This document shows positions 1 to 7,316 of a stretch of DNA of 37,525 nucleotides, in pieces; the first letter of the stretch is position 1, and each line of letters begins with the position of its first letter. The stretch is taken from positions 1 through 37,525 of the forward strand of contig JAJEAI010000049.1 of the NCBI GenBank assembly GCA_022824205.1, given 5' to 3'. Position numbers and translations under genes: made by a program. A model generated the notes under the pieces. That model made no database searches and had not been told where the DNA came from. It saw only the letters and a list, made by a program, of their open reading frames with translations. This stretch comes from Candidatus Binatia bacterium. GTDB lineage: Bacteria > Desulfobacterota > Binatia > UBA9968 > JAJDTQ01.

Positions 1-39
1 CTTGAGTATTTGCCCCATTACGGTATGATTGTACGCCAT
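1..39 (-). CDS. Start of a probable IS4-type transposase, cut by the window edge
   Basis: Only 13 codons lie in the window, reading MAYNHTVMGQILK. This resembles the N-terminus of IS4-family transposases with a DUF4372-type start, which typically reads M-A-x-x-N-T-V-x-x-Q-x-L-K. A very strong purine-rich ribosome-binding site (AGGAGGAGG on the minus strand, positions 52-60) lies 12 bases before the ATG, which supports a genuine start. The surrounding DNA is less GC-rich than most of the window, as expected for imported DNA. No terminal inverted repeat or target duplication could be confirmed between here and the next gene (40-212). The identification rests on a short match from memory of the family and is tentative. 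Confidence 0.45.
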   Translation of the reverse strand, partial: MAYNHTVMGQILK

Positions 40-212
40 GGACCTGAACCTCCTCCTACGATGGGTTTTTGCAATTTCCATCATAGCATGACGGAGCTCT
101 TCAGGTCCTCCTCATTCGTATTTCTTGTGGGACAGCAGTGAAGTCAAATACACCGTTAGGCATGCTCCCACCCTCCTTCATTTTTTGACCAAAGCCTATC
201 TATTCAGTTCGG

Positions 213-1628
213 TCAACCGCTATTGCGTTCCGGCCAATGCAACACTTGCCAACGCAACGGCGTCTTGTTGGTTCGAAGGCTCGCCAAGAACGCTGCCTCG
301 CCTTCGAATTTCGACTGAAATTTCAGAAACGACAAATAGTGGTAGGCGCCGTCAGTAGGATCGATGACTTCAAAAATAACGTCCTTGTAACCTTCGTAGC
401 TTTCTTCGGTCGGGTTACCATAGATACCAACCACAACGAGTGCGTGGGAGCTAATACCGTCGCCAACGATGATCCACAGCGGACCGTAGGTGGAAAGCAT
501 GTTCACGAATGTCCAAGGGAAATAGCTAGCAGGAGGTTTTGCGATCATACCTGCGTCGGCCACAAATTGTCGTTCACTTCCTCCGGGAAGTCCGGTATCC
601 TGTTCCAAACGTCGGATGTATCCTTGCCCAAGCATGGCAACAGCATCACGGATGGGCCAATCCGTCTGATCCAACCAAGAACTCATCATCGCGTAGACTG
701 CTGCCCAACAGCCCATTTGGCTCATCTGGACTTTAGGCGTGAGGTCGACAGATGCGAGCACCGTCTTCCCGGTGGGAGGCCGTCGGGACTGAGGTCGAGC
801 GAGCCGTTCGACGTTGTCGATGAAACCCTTTCCGTCAAGAATTGACTTGTTGGCTTCATCCGTTTGGCCTGTGGCCGGCAATCCGAAGCCTGCCACAGCG
901 GCAGCTTTGTCGTCGCGTACGCCCCAAACCAATTGTGTGCCCGCACGGCGTATTTCGTGGGTCTCCGTGTTCGTTGTTGTCGTGCCTAGCTTAGTAGCAA
1001 GGGCTTCTGCGACGCGTGATTTCACTGACAAATCGACTCCGGATTTAAATATGATCTTGTATTCGGCGTTGCCAATCAACGTAGATTTGATCATCGACAC
1101 GGGGTTGTCTTGCGACAGACGAAACTTGATGGCCTTTTGGCAAGAAGTAGTACGCCGACTCACTCCATCAACTATGGCAGTGTCTTGTAGTTCAACAAGC
1201 GTGACGTTTGATAACGTGAAGTTAACTGCTTGCACAGCGTTCAAATCTGTCTGGATACCAAGAGTCTGTAGCGTTCTCCCTTCCAGGTGGAAATCAAAGG
1301 TGCGCTCGGACGTAAGGGACAGGTCGATGGATCTCGAAACAAGGGCGTCACTGCCAGGGTTTAGGCCGAGCGCTTCTTTGGGGGAACATATGATCCCTAG
1401 GCGAAGGGGTTTCTCTGCTAACACCTGAACCCAAGTCCCGACGCTTAGCAGCGTCGACGGGGGCCTTACTTCGACGAAGCCATTGGTGGCTAGGAAATCT
1501 CCTAAGGACTTCGGAGCATCAAAGACCCTGCTTAGCCAAATTGCGACGGAGATGCAGATGGCGACGGCCGCGATCGCGAGGTACGCGCGCGTGCCTGTGC
1601 CCGTTACGCTGAGGAGGCGTGATAGCAT
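213..1628 (-). CDS. Membrane-anchored papain-like (C70-type) cysteine protease with unknown central domain
   Basis: The 471-residue protein has an N-terminal hydrophobic segment (about residues 15-36), then an unrecognised domain (about 45-245), a linker, and a C-terminal papain-like protease domain (about 290-450). The protease resembles the AvrRpt2/C70 group. Cys307 follows Gln301 by six residues, the papain oxyanion-Gln to Cys spacing. His395 sits in SSHALVVVGIYGN and Asp423 in FEVIDPTDG, completing a Cys-His-Asp triad. The protein probably sits in the inner membrane with the protease domain on one face; the topology is not resolved. Codon use is clearly more AT-rich than in the housekeeping genes, and the gene lies beside a transposase start, so it was probably acquired by transfer. 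The ATG at 1628 has no clear Shine-Dalgarno; a slightly different start is possible. The substrate is unknown. It could be a toxin, effector or regulatory protease. Confidence 0.72.
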   Translation of the reverse strand: MLSRLLSVTGTGTRAYLAIAAVAICISVAIWLSRVFDAPKSLGDFLATNGFVEVRPPSTLLSVGTWVQVLAEKPLRLGIICSPKEALGLNPGSDALVSRSIDLSLTSERTFDFHLEGRTLQTLGIQTDLNAVQAVNFTLSNVTLVELQDTAIVDGVSRRTTSCQKAIKFRLSQDNPVSMIKSTLIGNAEYKIIFKSGVDLSVKSRVAEALATKLGTTTTNTETHEIRRAGTQLVWGVRDDKAAAVAGFGLPATGQTDEANKSILDGKGFIDNVERLARPQSRRPPTGKTVLASVDLTPKVQMSQMGCWAAVYAMMSSWLDQTDWPIRDAVAMLGQGYIRRLEQDTGLPGGSERQFVADAGMIAKPPASYFPWTFVNMLSTYGPLWIIVGDGISSHALVVVGIYGNPTEESYEGYKDVIFEVIDPTDGAYHYLSFLKFQSKFEGEAAFLASLRTNKTPLRWQVLHWPERNSG

Positions 1629-1840
1629 GGCGTTTTCAAAGCATCATTCGAGAAGGCTACTTGGAAGTGCCCTTGAGGCGCCAAGGGTATACTGAAGAGG
1701 TAGGGCTGTCTACAGGGTGTCCAGTTCTTCTGCAACCTCTTGCCACGCTTTCGTCCATCAAGCATATCATAGAGCAACTCGTGCTTTTGATCTCGTTTTC
1801 AGCTAGTTACGGGCGGCAGGCTGTAGGACAAACCCTGCAC

Positions 1841-1859
1841 GGCGGGTTTGAAACCCGCC
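1841..1859. repeat. Perfect 9-bp-stem palindrome after the GGT-family gene
   Basis: GGCGGGTTT and AAACCCGCC flank a single G, forming a perfect inverted repeat 22 bases past the stop codon of the minus-strand GGT-family gene. It could act as a transcription terminator or roadblock, but no T-run follows on either strand. It also looks like a short dispersed palindrome. The rest of 1629-1881 shows no gene. Confidence 0.5.
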
Positions 1860-1881
1860 CCGCCCTTTCACCGCGTCTCGC

Positions 1882-3498
1882 CTACCACCCCACCGCGTAG
1901 CCGTCCCGGCGCGGGTCGGCGGCGGCCATGAGCGTACCGTTGCGCGGGTCCCGGGCGATGAGCGCGGCGCCGCCGAAGGACCAGGGCTCCACCACCGTCA
2001 CGGGGTGGCCCTTGGCCGCCAACCCTTCCACCACCTCCCTGGGGAACCCCTGCTCCAGGCGCAGGCTCTGGGGATAGCCGACGTTGGGTGGGGTGCCCGG
2101 CACGTGGCTCCAGCGCGGCGCTTCCAGCGCGCACTGGGGATCCATCTTGAGGTCCAGGAAGTTGTGCAGGACCTGCACGTTGGTCTGCGGCTGGTCGTCG
2201 GCGCCCGGGGTGCCGCCCACGGCCAGGAACTCGCCGTTGTGGAACACCATGTAGGAGTTGAGGGTGTGCGCGGGGCGCTTGCCCGGCTGGAGAGAGTTGG
2301 CGCTGTCGGGGTCCAGCCGGGCGCTGCACAGGCGGTTGTTCATGACCAGACCGGTGTCCCCCGCCACCACGCGCGATCCGAATACCGAGAACACGCTCTC
2401 TATGAGCGAGATGACGTTGCCGTGTCCGTCGGCGGCGCACAGGTACGTGGTGTCGCTCCCGGTCATGGCGCTGGACGATGACACGGGCCCGGCCGAATCG
2501 CCGATGTCGGCGCGGCGCGCTTCCGCGTATTCCTTGCCGATGAGGCGCTCCACGTCGGGGTTGCCGAAGCGCGGGTCGTCCAGGTGGCGGATGCGGTCCT
2601 CGAAGGCGATCTTCTTGGCCTCCACCATCACGTGGGCCAACTCGGTGCGGCTCATCTTCTTGCAGTCGTAGCCTGCCAGCAGGTTCATCATGGTGAGGAT
2701 CACGAACCCCTGGGAAACCGGCGGCTGTTCCAGGATCCGGTAGCCTCGGTAGTCGGTGCTCAGAGGTTCCAGCCACTCGGCGAACTCGCCGTCCAGGTCG
2801 CCTTCCTCGAACAGGCCGCCCTGGGCGCGAATGCCGGCGCACATGCGCGCGGCCACGTCGCCGCGATAGAAGCCATCCCGGCCGTCGCGCACGATGGCTT
2901 CCAGCACCGCCGCCAGCTCGGGCTGCCGCAGCATCCTCCCCGGCGTGAGGTCTTCCAGGGGTGCCCGGAAACAGCGGTGGATGTCGGGGGACGAGGGTGC
3001 CCAGTCCGCGATGGAGCCGGCCAGGGCATGGTACAGGGGGAAGCCGTCGCGGGCGAGAGTCAGGGCGTCGGCGCACACCTCGGCGCGCTCCAGGGTGCCG
3101 TAGCGGCGGTGCAGTTCGAGCCATCCCTCCACCGCGCCGGGCACCGCGATGCTCAAGGGCCCCGAGGTGGGGATGGCGTCGAGCCCACGGCTCTTGAAGG
3201 CGTCGATGGTGGCGTTGCCGGGGGCGGGACCGCTGGCGTTGAGCGCCCGCACCTTGCCCTCGTCCTTCATGTAGACGAGCGAGAACAGGTCGCCGCCGAG
3301 CCCGCACGCCTCGTGCTTGACCACCGCCAGGACGAACCCGGCGGCGACGGCGGCATCCACGGCGTTGCCGCCGCGCTGCATCATCTTGAGCCCGGCCACC
3401 GACGCCAGCGGATGGCCCGCGGCCACCACGCCGTTCTGCCCCATGACCAGCGTGCGCGCGGCCCTGCCGTAACGGATTTCATGTAGAGGTTCGGTCAT
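1882..3498 (-). CDS. Gamma-glutamyltransferase-family N-terminal-nucleophile hydrolase
   Basis: The 538-residue protein has full GGT-family length and should self-cleave just before a catalytic threonine. The nucleophile is the first Thr of GSDTTYLCAADGHGN (Thr350), splitting the precursor into a roughly 38-kDa large and 20-kDa small subunit. The family motifs GGNAVDAAVA (residues 43-52) and GTPGADDQPQTN (about 429-440) are present. The segment that carries the substrate-binding Arg in E. coli Ggt (Arg114, in an R-E-x-A-P context) reads ALNASGPAP here, so gamma-glutamyl specificity is doubtful. A different amide or acyl substrate is possible. There is no obvious signal peptide, suggesting a cytoplasmic enzyme. 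The start at 3498 was chosen over an in-frame ATG at 3528 because GGGAGAG lies nine bases upstream and family homology begins near here. The gene stands alone between repeat-rich regions. Confidence 0.85.
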   Translation of the reverse strand: MTEPLHEIRYGRAARTLVMGQNGVVAAGHPLASVAGLKMMQRGGNAVDAAVAAGFVLAVVKHEACGLGGDLFSLVYMKDEGKVRALNASGPAPGNATIDAFKSRGLDAIPTSGPLSIAVPGAVEGWLELHRRYGTLERAEVCADALTLARDGFPLYHALAGSIADWAPSSPDIHRCFRAPLEDLTPGRMLRQPELAAVLEAIVRDGRDGFYRGDVAARMCAGIRAQGGLFEEGDLDGEFAEWLEPLSTDYRGYRILEQPPVSQGFVILTMMNLLAGYDCKKMSRTELAHVMVEAKKIAFEDRIRHLDDPRFGNPDVERLIGKEYAEARRADIGDSAGPVSSSSAMTGSDTTYLCAADGHGNVISLIESVFSVFGSRVVAGDTGLVMNNRLCSARLDPDSANSLQPGKRPAHTLNSYMVFHNGEFLAVGGTPGADDQPQTNVQVLHNFLDLKMDPQCALEAPRWSHVPGTPPNVGYPQSLRLEQGFPREVVEGLAAKGHPVTVVEPWSFGGAALIARDPRNGTLMAAADPRRDGYAVGW

Positions 3499-3607
3499 GA
3501 TGATAGCTCTCCCGGGTTCTGATCCCATATTGGAAGGACACTAAGCCTGAACTCGCCGTTCCCGCACTCCGGGCTGCGTCAAGACTCCCCGGGCAACGGC
3601 ACCCCCG

Positions 3608-3874
3608 GAACGTCATTCCCGCTTTCCAGGGTGTGTCAAAACTCCCAGGGTACCCACGTCACAAAACGTCATTCCCGCGGAAGCGGGAATCCATGGGCGG
3701 GGAGTGGCACTACAGCGCCGTTTCCCCGCCTCTCCACCCCTGGATTCCCGCTTCCGCGGGAATGACGACTCGATGGCTTGGCGCCTGTTCTTGTCCGGGC
3801 GAAGGTTTGACACAGCCGCTTCCGCGGGAATGACGTTCCGAAAAGCCCCTGTCTCATGAGTTTTGACACAGCTT
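3608..3874. repeat. Nest of family-A palindromic repeats and their fragments
   Basis: The 404-base gap 3499-3902 holds no convincing gene. It is filled by one complete family-A element (3667-3767) flanked by partial copies. A CGTCATTCCCGC arm is followed by GTGTCAAAACTCC (about 3613-3645). A GTTTGACACAGCC joins an arm TTCCGCGGGAATGACG (about 3803-3837). A third GTTTTGACACAGC lies around 3857-3870. The same GACACAGC-type boundary sequence recurs beside the copies near 31.1 kb and 34.9 kb. The layout suggests repeated insertion of the element into itself or recombination between copies. Short peptides readable across it are repeat translations, not genes. Confidence 0.8.
3667..3767. repeat. Family-A palindromic repeat, copy 1 (about 101 bp)
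   Basis: The outer arms CGTCATTCCCGCGGAAGCGG and its complement end the element, each arm about 26 bases and nearly perfect. The arms themselves fold, because CCCGCGGAAGCGGG is self-complementary. The core contains GGCACTACAGCGCCGTTTCC, which is conserved with changes in the copies at 31041-31147 and 34772-34873. It is non-coding and small enough to be a MITE or REP-like element moved in trans. Confidence 0.9.
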
Positions 3875-3902
3875 GTTTCGCGGTAAGGACGGTGCGTACG
3901 GT

Positions 3903-4946
3903 CTACGCTGAACCGATGCCGCGACGCTCGTCGATGTGCAGGATCCGGGCGGCGTTGCCCCCGAGGATCCGTTCCCTGGGCTCCGGCGCGAGTCCCAGGT
4001 CGTCGATGGCCTTGAGGCTGTTGCGGATGAAGCCGCAGCCGTCGTCCGGCCCGTACGGATAGTTGGTGCCGAACACGAGTTGCTCGGGGCCGAAGAAGTC
4101 CATGACGCACTTCAGGGTGTTGGCCGGATGGTCCGCGGTGTCCACGAAGAAGCGCCGGAACGAGTCCAGCGGGTTCTCCTTGAGCCCGTAGCGCTCACGC
4201 ATCTCGTCGGTGCGGCCGGTGTAGATGTTGATGGCGCGCTGCCCGAAGAAGGCCAGCACCCCGCCCACGTCCGCCACCACGAAGGGCAGGGTCGGGAACC
4301 TCTCGATCACCCGCCCGTACACCAGCCGGGTCATGGCCACGGTGCTGTCGAAGGCCCAGCCGTAGATGAGGATGGGCATGATGTCGAGGCCCACCGCCTC
4401 GGTGGCCAGCGGCGCGGTGGGATGGAGGTAGACCGGCAACTCGTGCTCCGCGAGCTTCTCGTAGAGGGGGAAGAAGACCTCGTCGTCCAGGGGCCGGCCG
4501 TTCAGGTTGGTGAAGCACCCGAACCCGCGCAGCCCCAGTTCCTGGACCGCCCGCTCCAGTTCCTCCAGCGAGGCCTCGATGGAGGCGGTGGGGAGTGTCG
4601 CCAAGCCGACGAAGCGGTCGGGATGGCGGCCGCACATTTCCGCCAGCTCGTCGTTGGCCACCCGCGCCAGCGCCACCGCGTCGTCCGGATCGTAGCGGTC
4701 GGCGCCGGGAGCCGGGATGCTCACCACCTGCACGTCCACGCCCTGGCGGTCCATGTGCTCCAGCCGCTGCTCGACGTTCCGGCCCTTGAAGATGGCGGTG
4801 TTGATGCGGCACTCGAGGTTCTTGTCGTAAAGGTAGGCCATGCCGCTGTAAGGGTCCGGCTCCTCCAGCACGACGGCGCCGTCCCGCAGGCGCATGGCCT
4901 CCATGTAGTGCTCGGGGAAGATGTGGCTTTGAAAGTCGATGATCAT
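3903..4946 (-). CDS. Amidohydrolase-2 (ACMSD-like) protein with substituted metal ligands
   Basis: The 347-residue TIM-barrel protein belongs to the amidohydrolase-2 group, which contains aminocarboxymuconate-semialdehyde decarboxylase and related hydrolases or decarboxylases of ring-cleavage products. It begins MIIDFQSHIFPEHY, where the family normally has H-x-H; here it is Gln6-Ser-His8. His175 in VYLHPTAP is kept. The next usual His is Asp226 in VVADVGGV, and the usual Asp is Asn295 in VFGTNYPYG. Three of the five expected metal-site positions are therefore changed. The protein may bind metal differently or may have lost the classic activity. The gene follows the zinc-ribbon gene by 15 bases on the same strand, so it may be the last gene of that transcript. 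The fold is clear; the substrate is not. Confidence 0.8.
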   Translation of the reverse strand: MIIDFQSHIFPEHYMEAMRLRDGAVVLEEPDPYSGMAYLYDKNLECRINTAIFKGRNVEQRLEHMDRQGVDVQVVSIPAPGADRYDPDDAVALARVANDELAEMCGRHPDRFVGLATLPTASIEASLEELERAVQELGLRGFGCFTNLNGRPLDDEVFFPLYEKLAEHELPVYLHPTAPLATEAVGLDIMPILIYGWAFDSTVAMTRLVYGRVIERFPTLPFVVADVGGVLAFFGQRAINIYTGRTDEMRERYGLKENPLDSFRRFFVDTADHPANTLKCVMDFFGPEQLVFGTNYPYGPDDGCGFIRNSLKAIDDLGLAPEPRERILGGNAARILHIDERRGIGSA

Positions 4947-4961
4947 GGCGCGTGTCCGCTG

Positions 4962-5177
4962 TCAGAGTCCTCGCACGAGGCGCGGAAACCCGTCGGGTGT
5001 TTGCGGCTCGGACTTGACCGTTCTGGAACCCACCGAGCTGCCGCAGCGCTGGCAACTGTAGTCGTAGAGGTCGCCGTCGGGCAGCACCAGCAGCAGGCGC
5101 TCGCGCACCGGCATGGCCTGACCGCACTTGTTGCAGTAGAGCAACGACGCCGACAACTGTTCGAAGCTCTTTTCCAT
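4962..5177 (-). CDS. Small zinc-ribbon protein
   Basis: The 71-residue protein has two Cys pairs, C15-x2-C18 (LYCNKCGQ) and C42-x2-C45 (SCQRCGSS), spaced like a treble-clef or zinc-ribbon knuckle. The rest is short and basic, with no catalytic motif. It lies 42 bases after the EF-G-like gene and 15 bases before the amidohydrolase gene on the same strand. The start was chosen because the first Cys pair follows it closely and a GGAAGG-like sequence lies just upstream, although the spacing is poor. A frame-shifted reading starting at 5200 has no such motif. A role in binding RNA or protein is only a guess from the fold. Confidence 0.7.
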   Translation of the reverse strand: MEKSFEQLSASLLYCNKCGQAMPVRERLLLVLPDGDLYDYSCQRCGSSVGSRTVKSEPQTPDGFPRLVRGL

Positions 5178-5219
5178 GCCTTCCGCGCCTTCGTCTCCAA
5201 GGGGATACGGGGACGACCG

Positions 5220-7295
5220 CTAGTCGCCGTCCGCCGCCTTGGCCTCGGCCTGGACCTTCTCCATGAGATGCGCCGGCAGCTCGTCGTAGTGCGAGAACTC
5301 CGACTGGAACTCGCCGCGTCCGCTGGTCATGGAGCGCAGGTCCGAGGCGTAGCGCAGCACCTCGGACATGGGCACCTGCGCCTTGATGAGCTGGCTGTGT
5401 CCCTTGGCGTCCACGCCCAGGACCTTGCCGCGGCGGCTGTTGAGGTCGCCGATCACGTCGCCCATGCACTCGTCGGGCACCGACACCTCCATGGACATGA
5501 CCGGTTCCAGGATCACCGGCTTGGCGGCCTCCATGGCGTTCTTGAAACCCATCGACGCGGCGATCTTGAAGGCCATGTCGGACGAGTCCACCGAATGGAA
5601 CGATCCGTCGTAGAGGGTCGCGCGCACGTCCATGATCGGGAAACCCGCCAGATACCCGCTGGACATGGTCTCGACGATGCCCTTCTCCACCGCGGGGATG
5701 TAGTTGCGCGGGATGGCGCCGCCGACGATCTTGTCCACGAACTCGAAACCCTTGCCGCGCGGCAACGGCTCGATCTTGAGCCAGGTGTCGCCATACTGGC
5801 CCCGACCGCCGGACTGCTTCTTGTACTTTCCCTGGGCGTTGGCGCTCGCGCGGATGGTTTCCCTGTAGGGGACCTTGGGGGCCTTCAACTCCACTTCCGC
5901 GCCGTACTTGCGCTTGAGCTTGTCCACCACCACCTCGATGTGGAGCTGGCCCGTGCCGGACAGGATGAACTCCCGCGTCTGCTCGTCGCGGTGCATGGTG
6001 ATGGAGGGGTCCTCCTCCATCATGCGCTGGAGCGCCTGCGGCACCTTGTCCTCGTCGGCACGGGTCTTGGGCGACAGCGCGAAAGAGATGGACGGGTTGA
6101 AGTGCATCGGCCCGGGGTACTGGATGGGCCTGGACTCGTCGCACAGCGTGTCGCCCGAAGCCACGTCCTTGAGCTTCGCCGCCGCGACGATCTCGCCCAC
6201 GCCCGCCTCGGAGACTTCTTCCTGCTTGGACCCCTCGGGCCGGAAGATATGGGCGATCCGCTCCTTGGCGTCCTTGGCCGGGTTGTACACCGTGCTGTCG
6301 GCCTTGAGCGTTCCGGAGAGCACCCGCATGATGGAGAGGCGGCCGGCGAAGGGGTCCACGATGGTCTTGAAGACGAACGCCGAGAACGGCTCTTCGGCGC
6401 TCTTGTCCCGCGCCTCTTCGTCCCCGGTCACCGGGTTCCTGCCATCGGCGGCGGCCTCCTCCAACGGCGACGGCAGCCAGGCGACGATGCCGTCGAGCAG
6501 CGCCGCGACGCCCATGCCGCGGGTCGCCGAGCCGTACAGCACCGGGAACAGGGTCCCCGCCTTGACGCCGGCGCGCAGCCCTTCGGAGATCTCCTCGGCG
6601 GTCAGCTCCTGGCCCTCCAGGTACTTCTCCAGCAGCTCGTCCTGGGTCTCGGCCACGTTCTCCATCAGGTTGACGCGCATCTCCTCGGCGCGTTCCTGAA
6701 GCTCCCATGGGACGTCTTCCTCGGTTTCCTTGCCGTCCCCCTCCTTGCACACCGCCTTCATCCGGATCAGGTCCACGACGCCGCGGAAACCCTCCCCATG
6801 ACCGATGGGAACCTGTACGTGGATCGCCTTGCCTCCCAGCTCTCCGGCGATGGCGTCCACCGCCTCCACCGGATCCGACTCCTCGCGGTCCATGCGGTTG
6901 ACGAAGAATATCCGGGGAATCCCGCGCTCCGCGGCGTAACCCCAGAGCCGCTCCGCCTCCACCCGCAAGCCGGCGCCGGCATGGAGGACGAAGACCGCGC
7001 CGCCGCAGGCCGGCATCGAATGGACCGTCTCCGGAAGAAAGGTGGCGAAACCCGGTGTGTCCACCAGCACGCACGTGGTTTTCTGCCACTCCAGGGAATG
7101 AAAGGCGGTGGAAATGGAAACCTGCCTCTGGATCTCCTCGGGCTCGTAGTCGAAGGTGGAACTGCCGTCCTCTACCCGCCCCAGCCGGTTGGTGCTGCCG
7201 GCGGCGAACAGCAACGCCTCGCCCAGGGAGGTCTTGCCCGCCCCCCGATGTCCCAGCAATCCGACGTTGCGCAACCGGCCAGCTTCAATTGCCAT
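5220..7295 (-). CDS. Elongation factor G-like translational GTPase (EF-G paralogue)
   Basis: The 691-residue protein has the full EF-G domain set: G domain (about 1-280), beta-barrel domain II, and the alpha/beta domains III-V with the domain IV segment GGRGQYGDTW. Nucleotide motifs are the P-loop GHRGAGKT (15-22), DTPG (79-82) and NRMD (133-136) in place of the usual NKMD. The switch-I stretch reads IQRQVSIS rather than the RGITI of canonical EF-G. These features place it with the divergent EF-G2-type paralogues, not the main translocase. It probably acts on ribosomes as a GTPase, but whether it does translocation, recycling or something stress-related is not readable here. It follows coaX by 21 bases. 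No rpsL, rpsG or tuf genes surround it, which also argues for the paralogue. Confidence 0.88.
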   Translation of the reverse strand: MAIEAGRLRNVGLLGHRGAGKTSLGEALLFAAGSTNRLGRVEDGSSTFDYEPEEIQRQVSISTAFHSLEWQKTTCVLVDTPGFATFLPETVHSMPACGGAVFVLHAGAGLRVEAERLWGYAAERGIPRIFFVNRMDREESDPVEAVDAIAGELGGKAIHVQVPIGHGEGFRGVVDLIRMKAVCKEGDGKETEEDVPWELQERAEEMRVNLMENVAETQDELLEKYLEGQELTAEEISEGLRAGVKAGTLFPVLYGSATRGMGVAALLDGIVAWLPSPLEEAAADGRNPVTGDEEARDKSAEEPFSAFVFKTIVDPFAGRLSIMRVLSGTLKADSTVYNPAKDAKERIAHIFRPEGSKQEEVSEAGVGEIVAAAKLKDVASGDTLCDESRPIQYPGPMHFNPSISFALSPKTRADEDKVPQALQRMMEEDPSITMHRDEQTREFILSGTGQLHIEVVVDKLKRKYGAEVELKAPKVPYRETIRASANAQGKYKKQSGGRGQYGDTWLKIEPLPRGKGFEFVDKIVGGAIPRNYIPAVEKGIVETMSSGYLAGFPIMDVRATLYDGSFHSVDSSDMAFKIAASMGFKNAMEAAKPVILEPVMSMEVSVPDECMGDVIGDLNSRRGKVLGVDAKGHSQLIKAQVPMSEVLRYASDLRSMTSGRGEFQSEFSHYDELPAHLMEKVQAEAKAADGD

Positions 7296-7316
7296 GTATC
7301 ACCCTCCCTTGGACCT

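Noticed and set aside
213..1628. Gasdermin-like or known defence protein
   Set aside because: The pairing of a protease with an unknown domain recalls gasdermin-protease systems, but I could not match the central domain to gasdermin, and no second gene is present.
3608..3874. CRISPR array
   Set aside because: The repeats are inverted, unequally spaced and without unique spacers of constant length; no cas genes are present.
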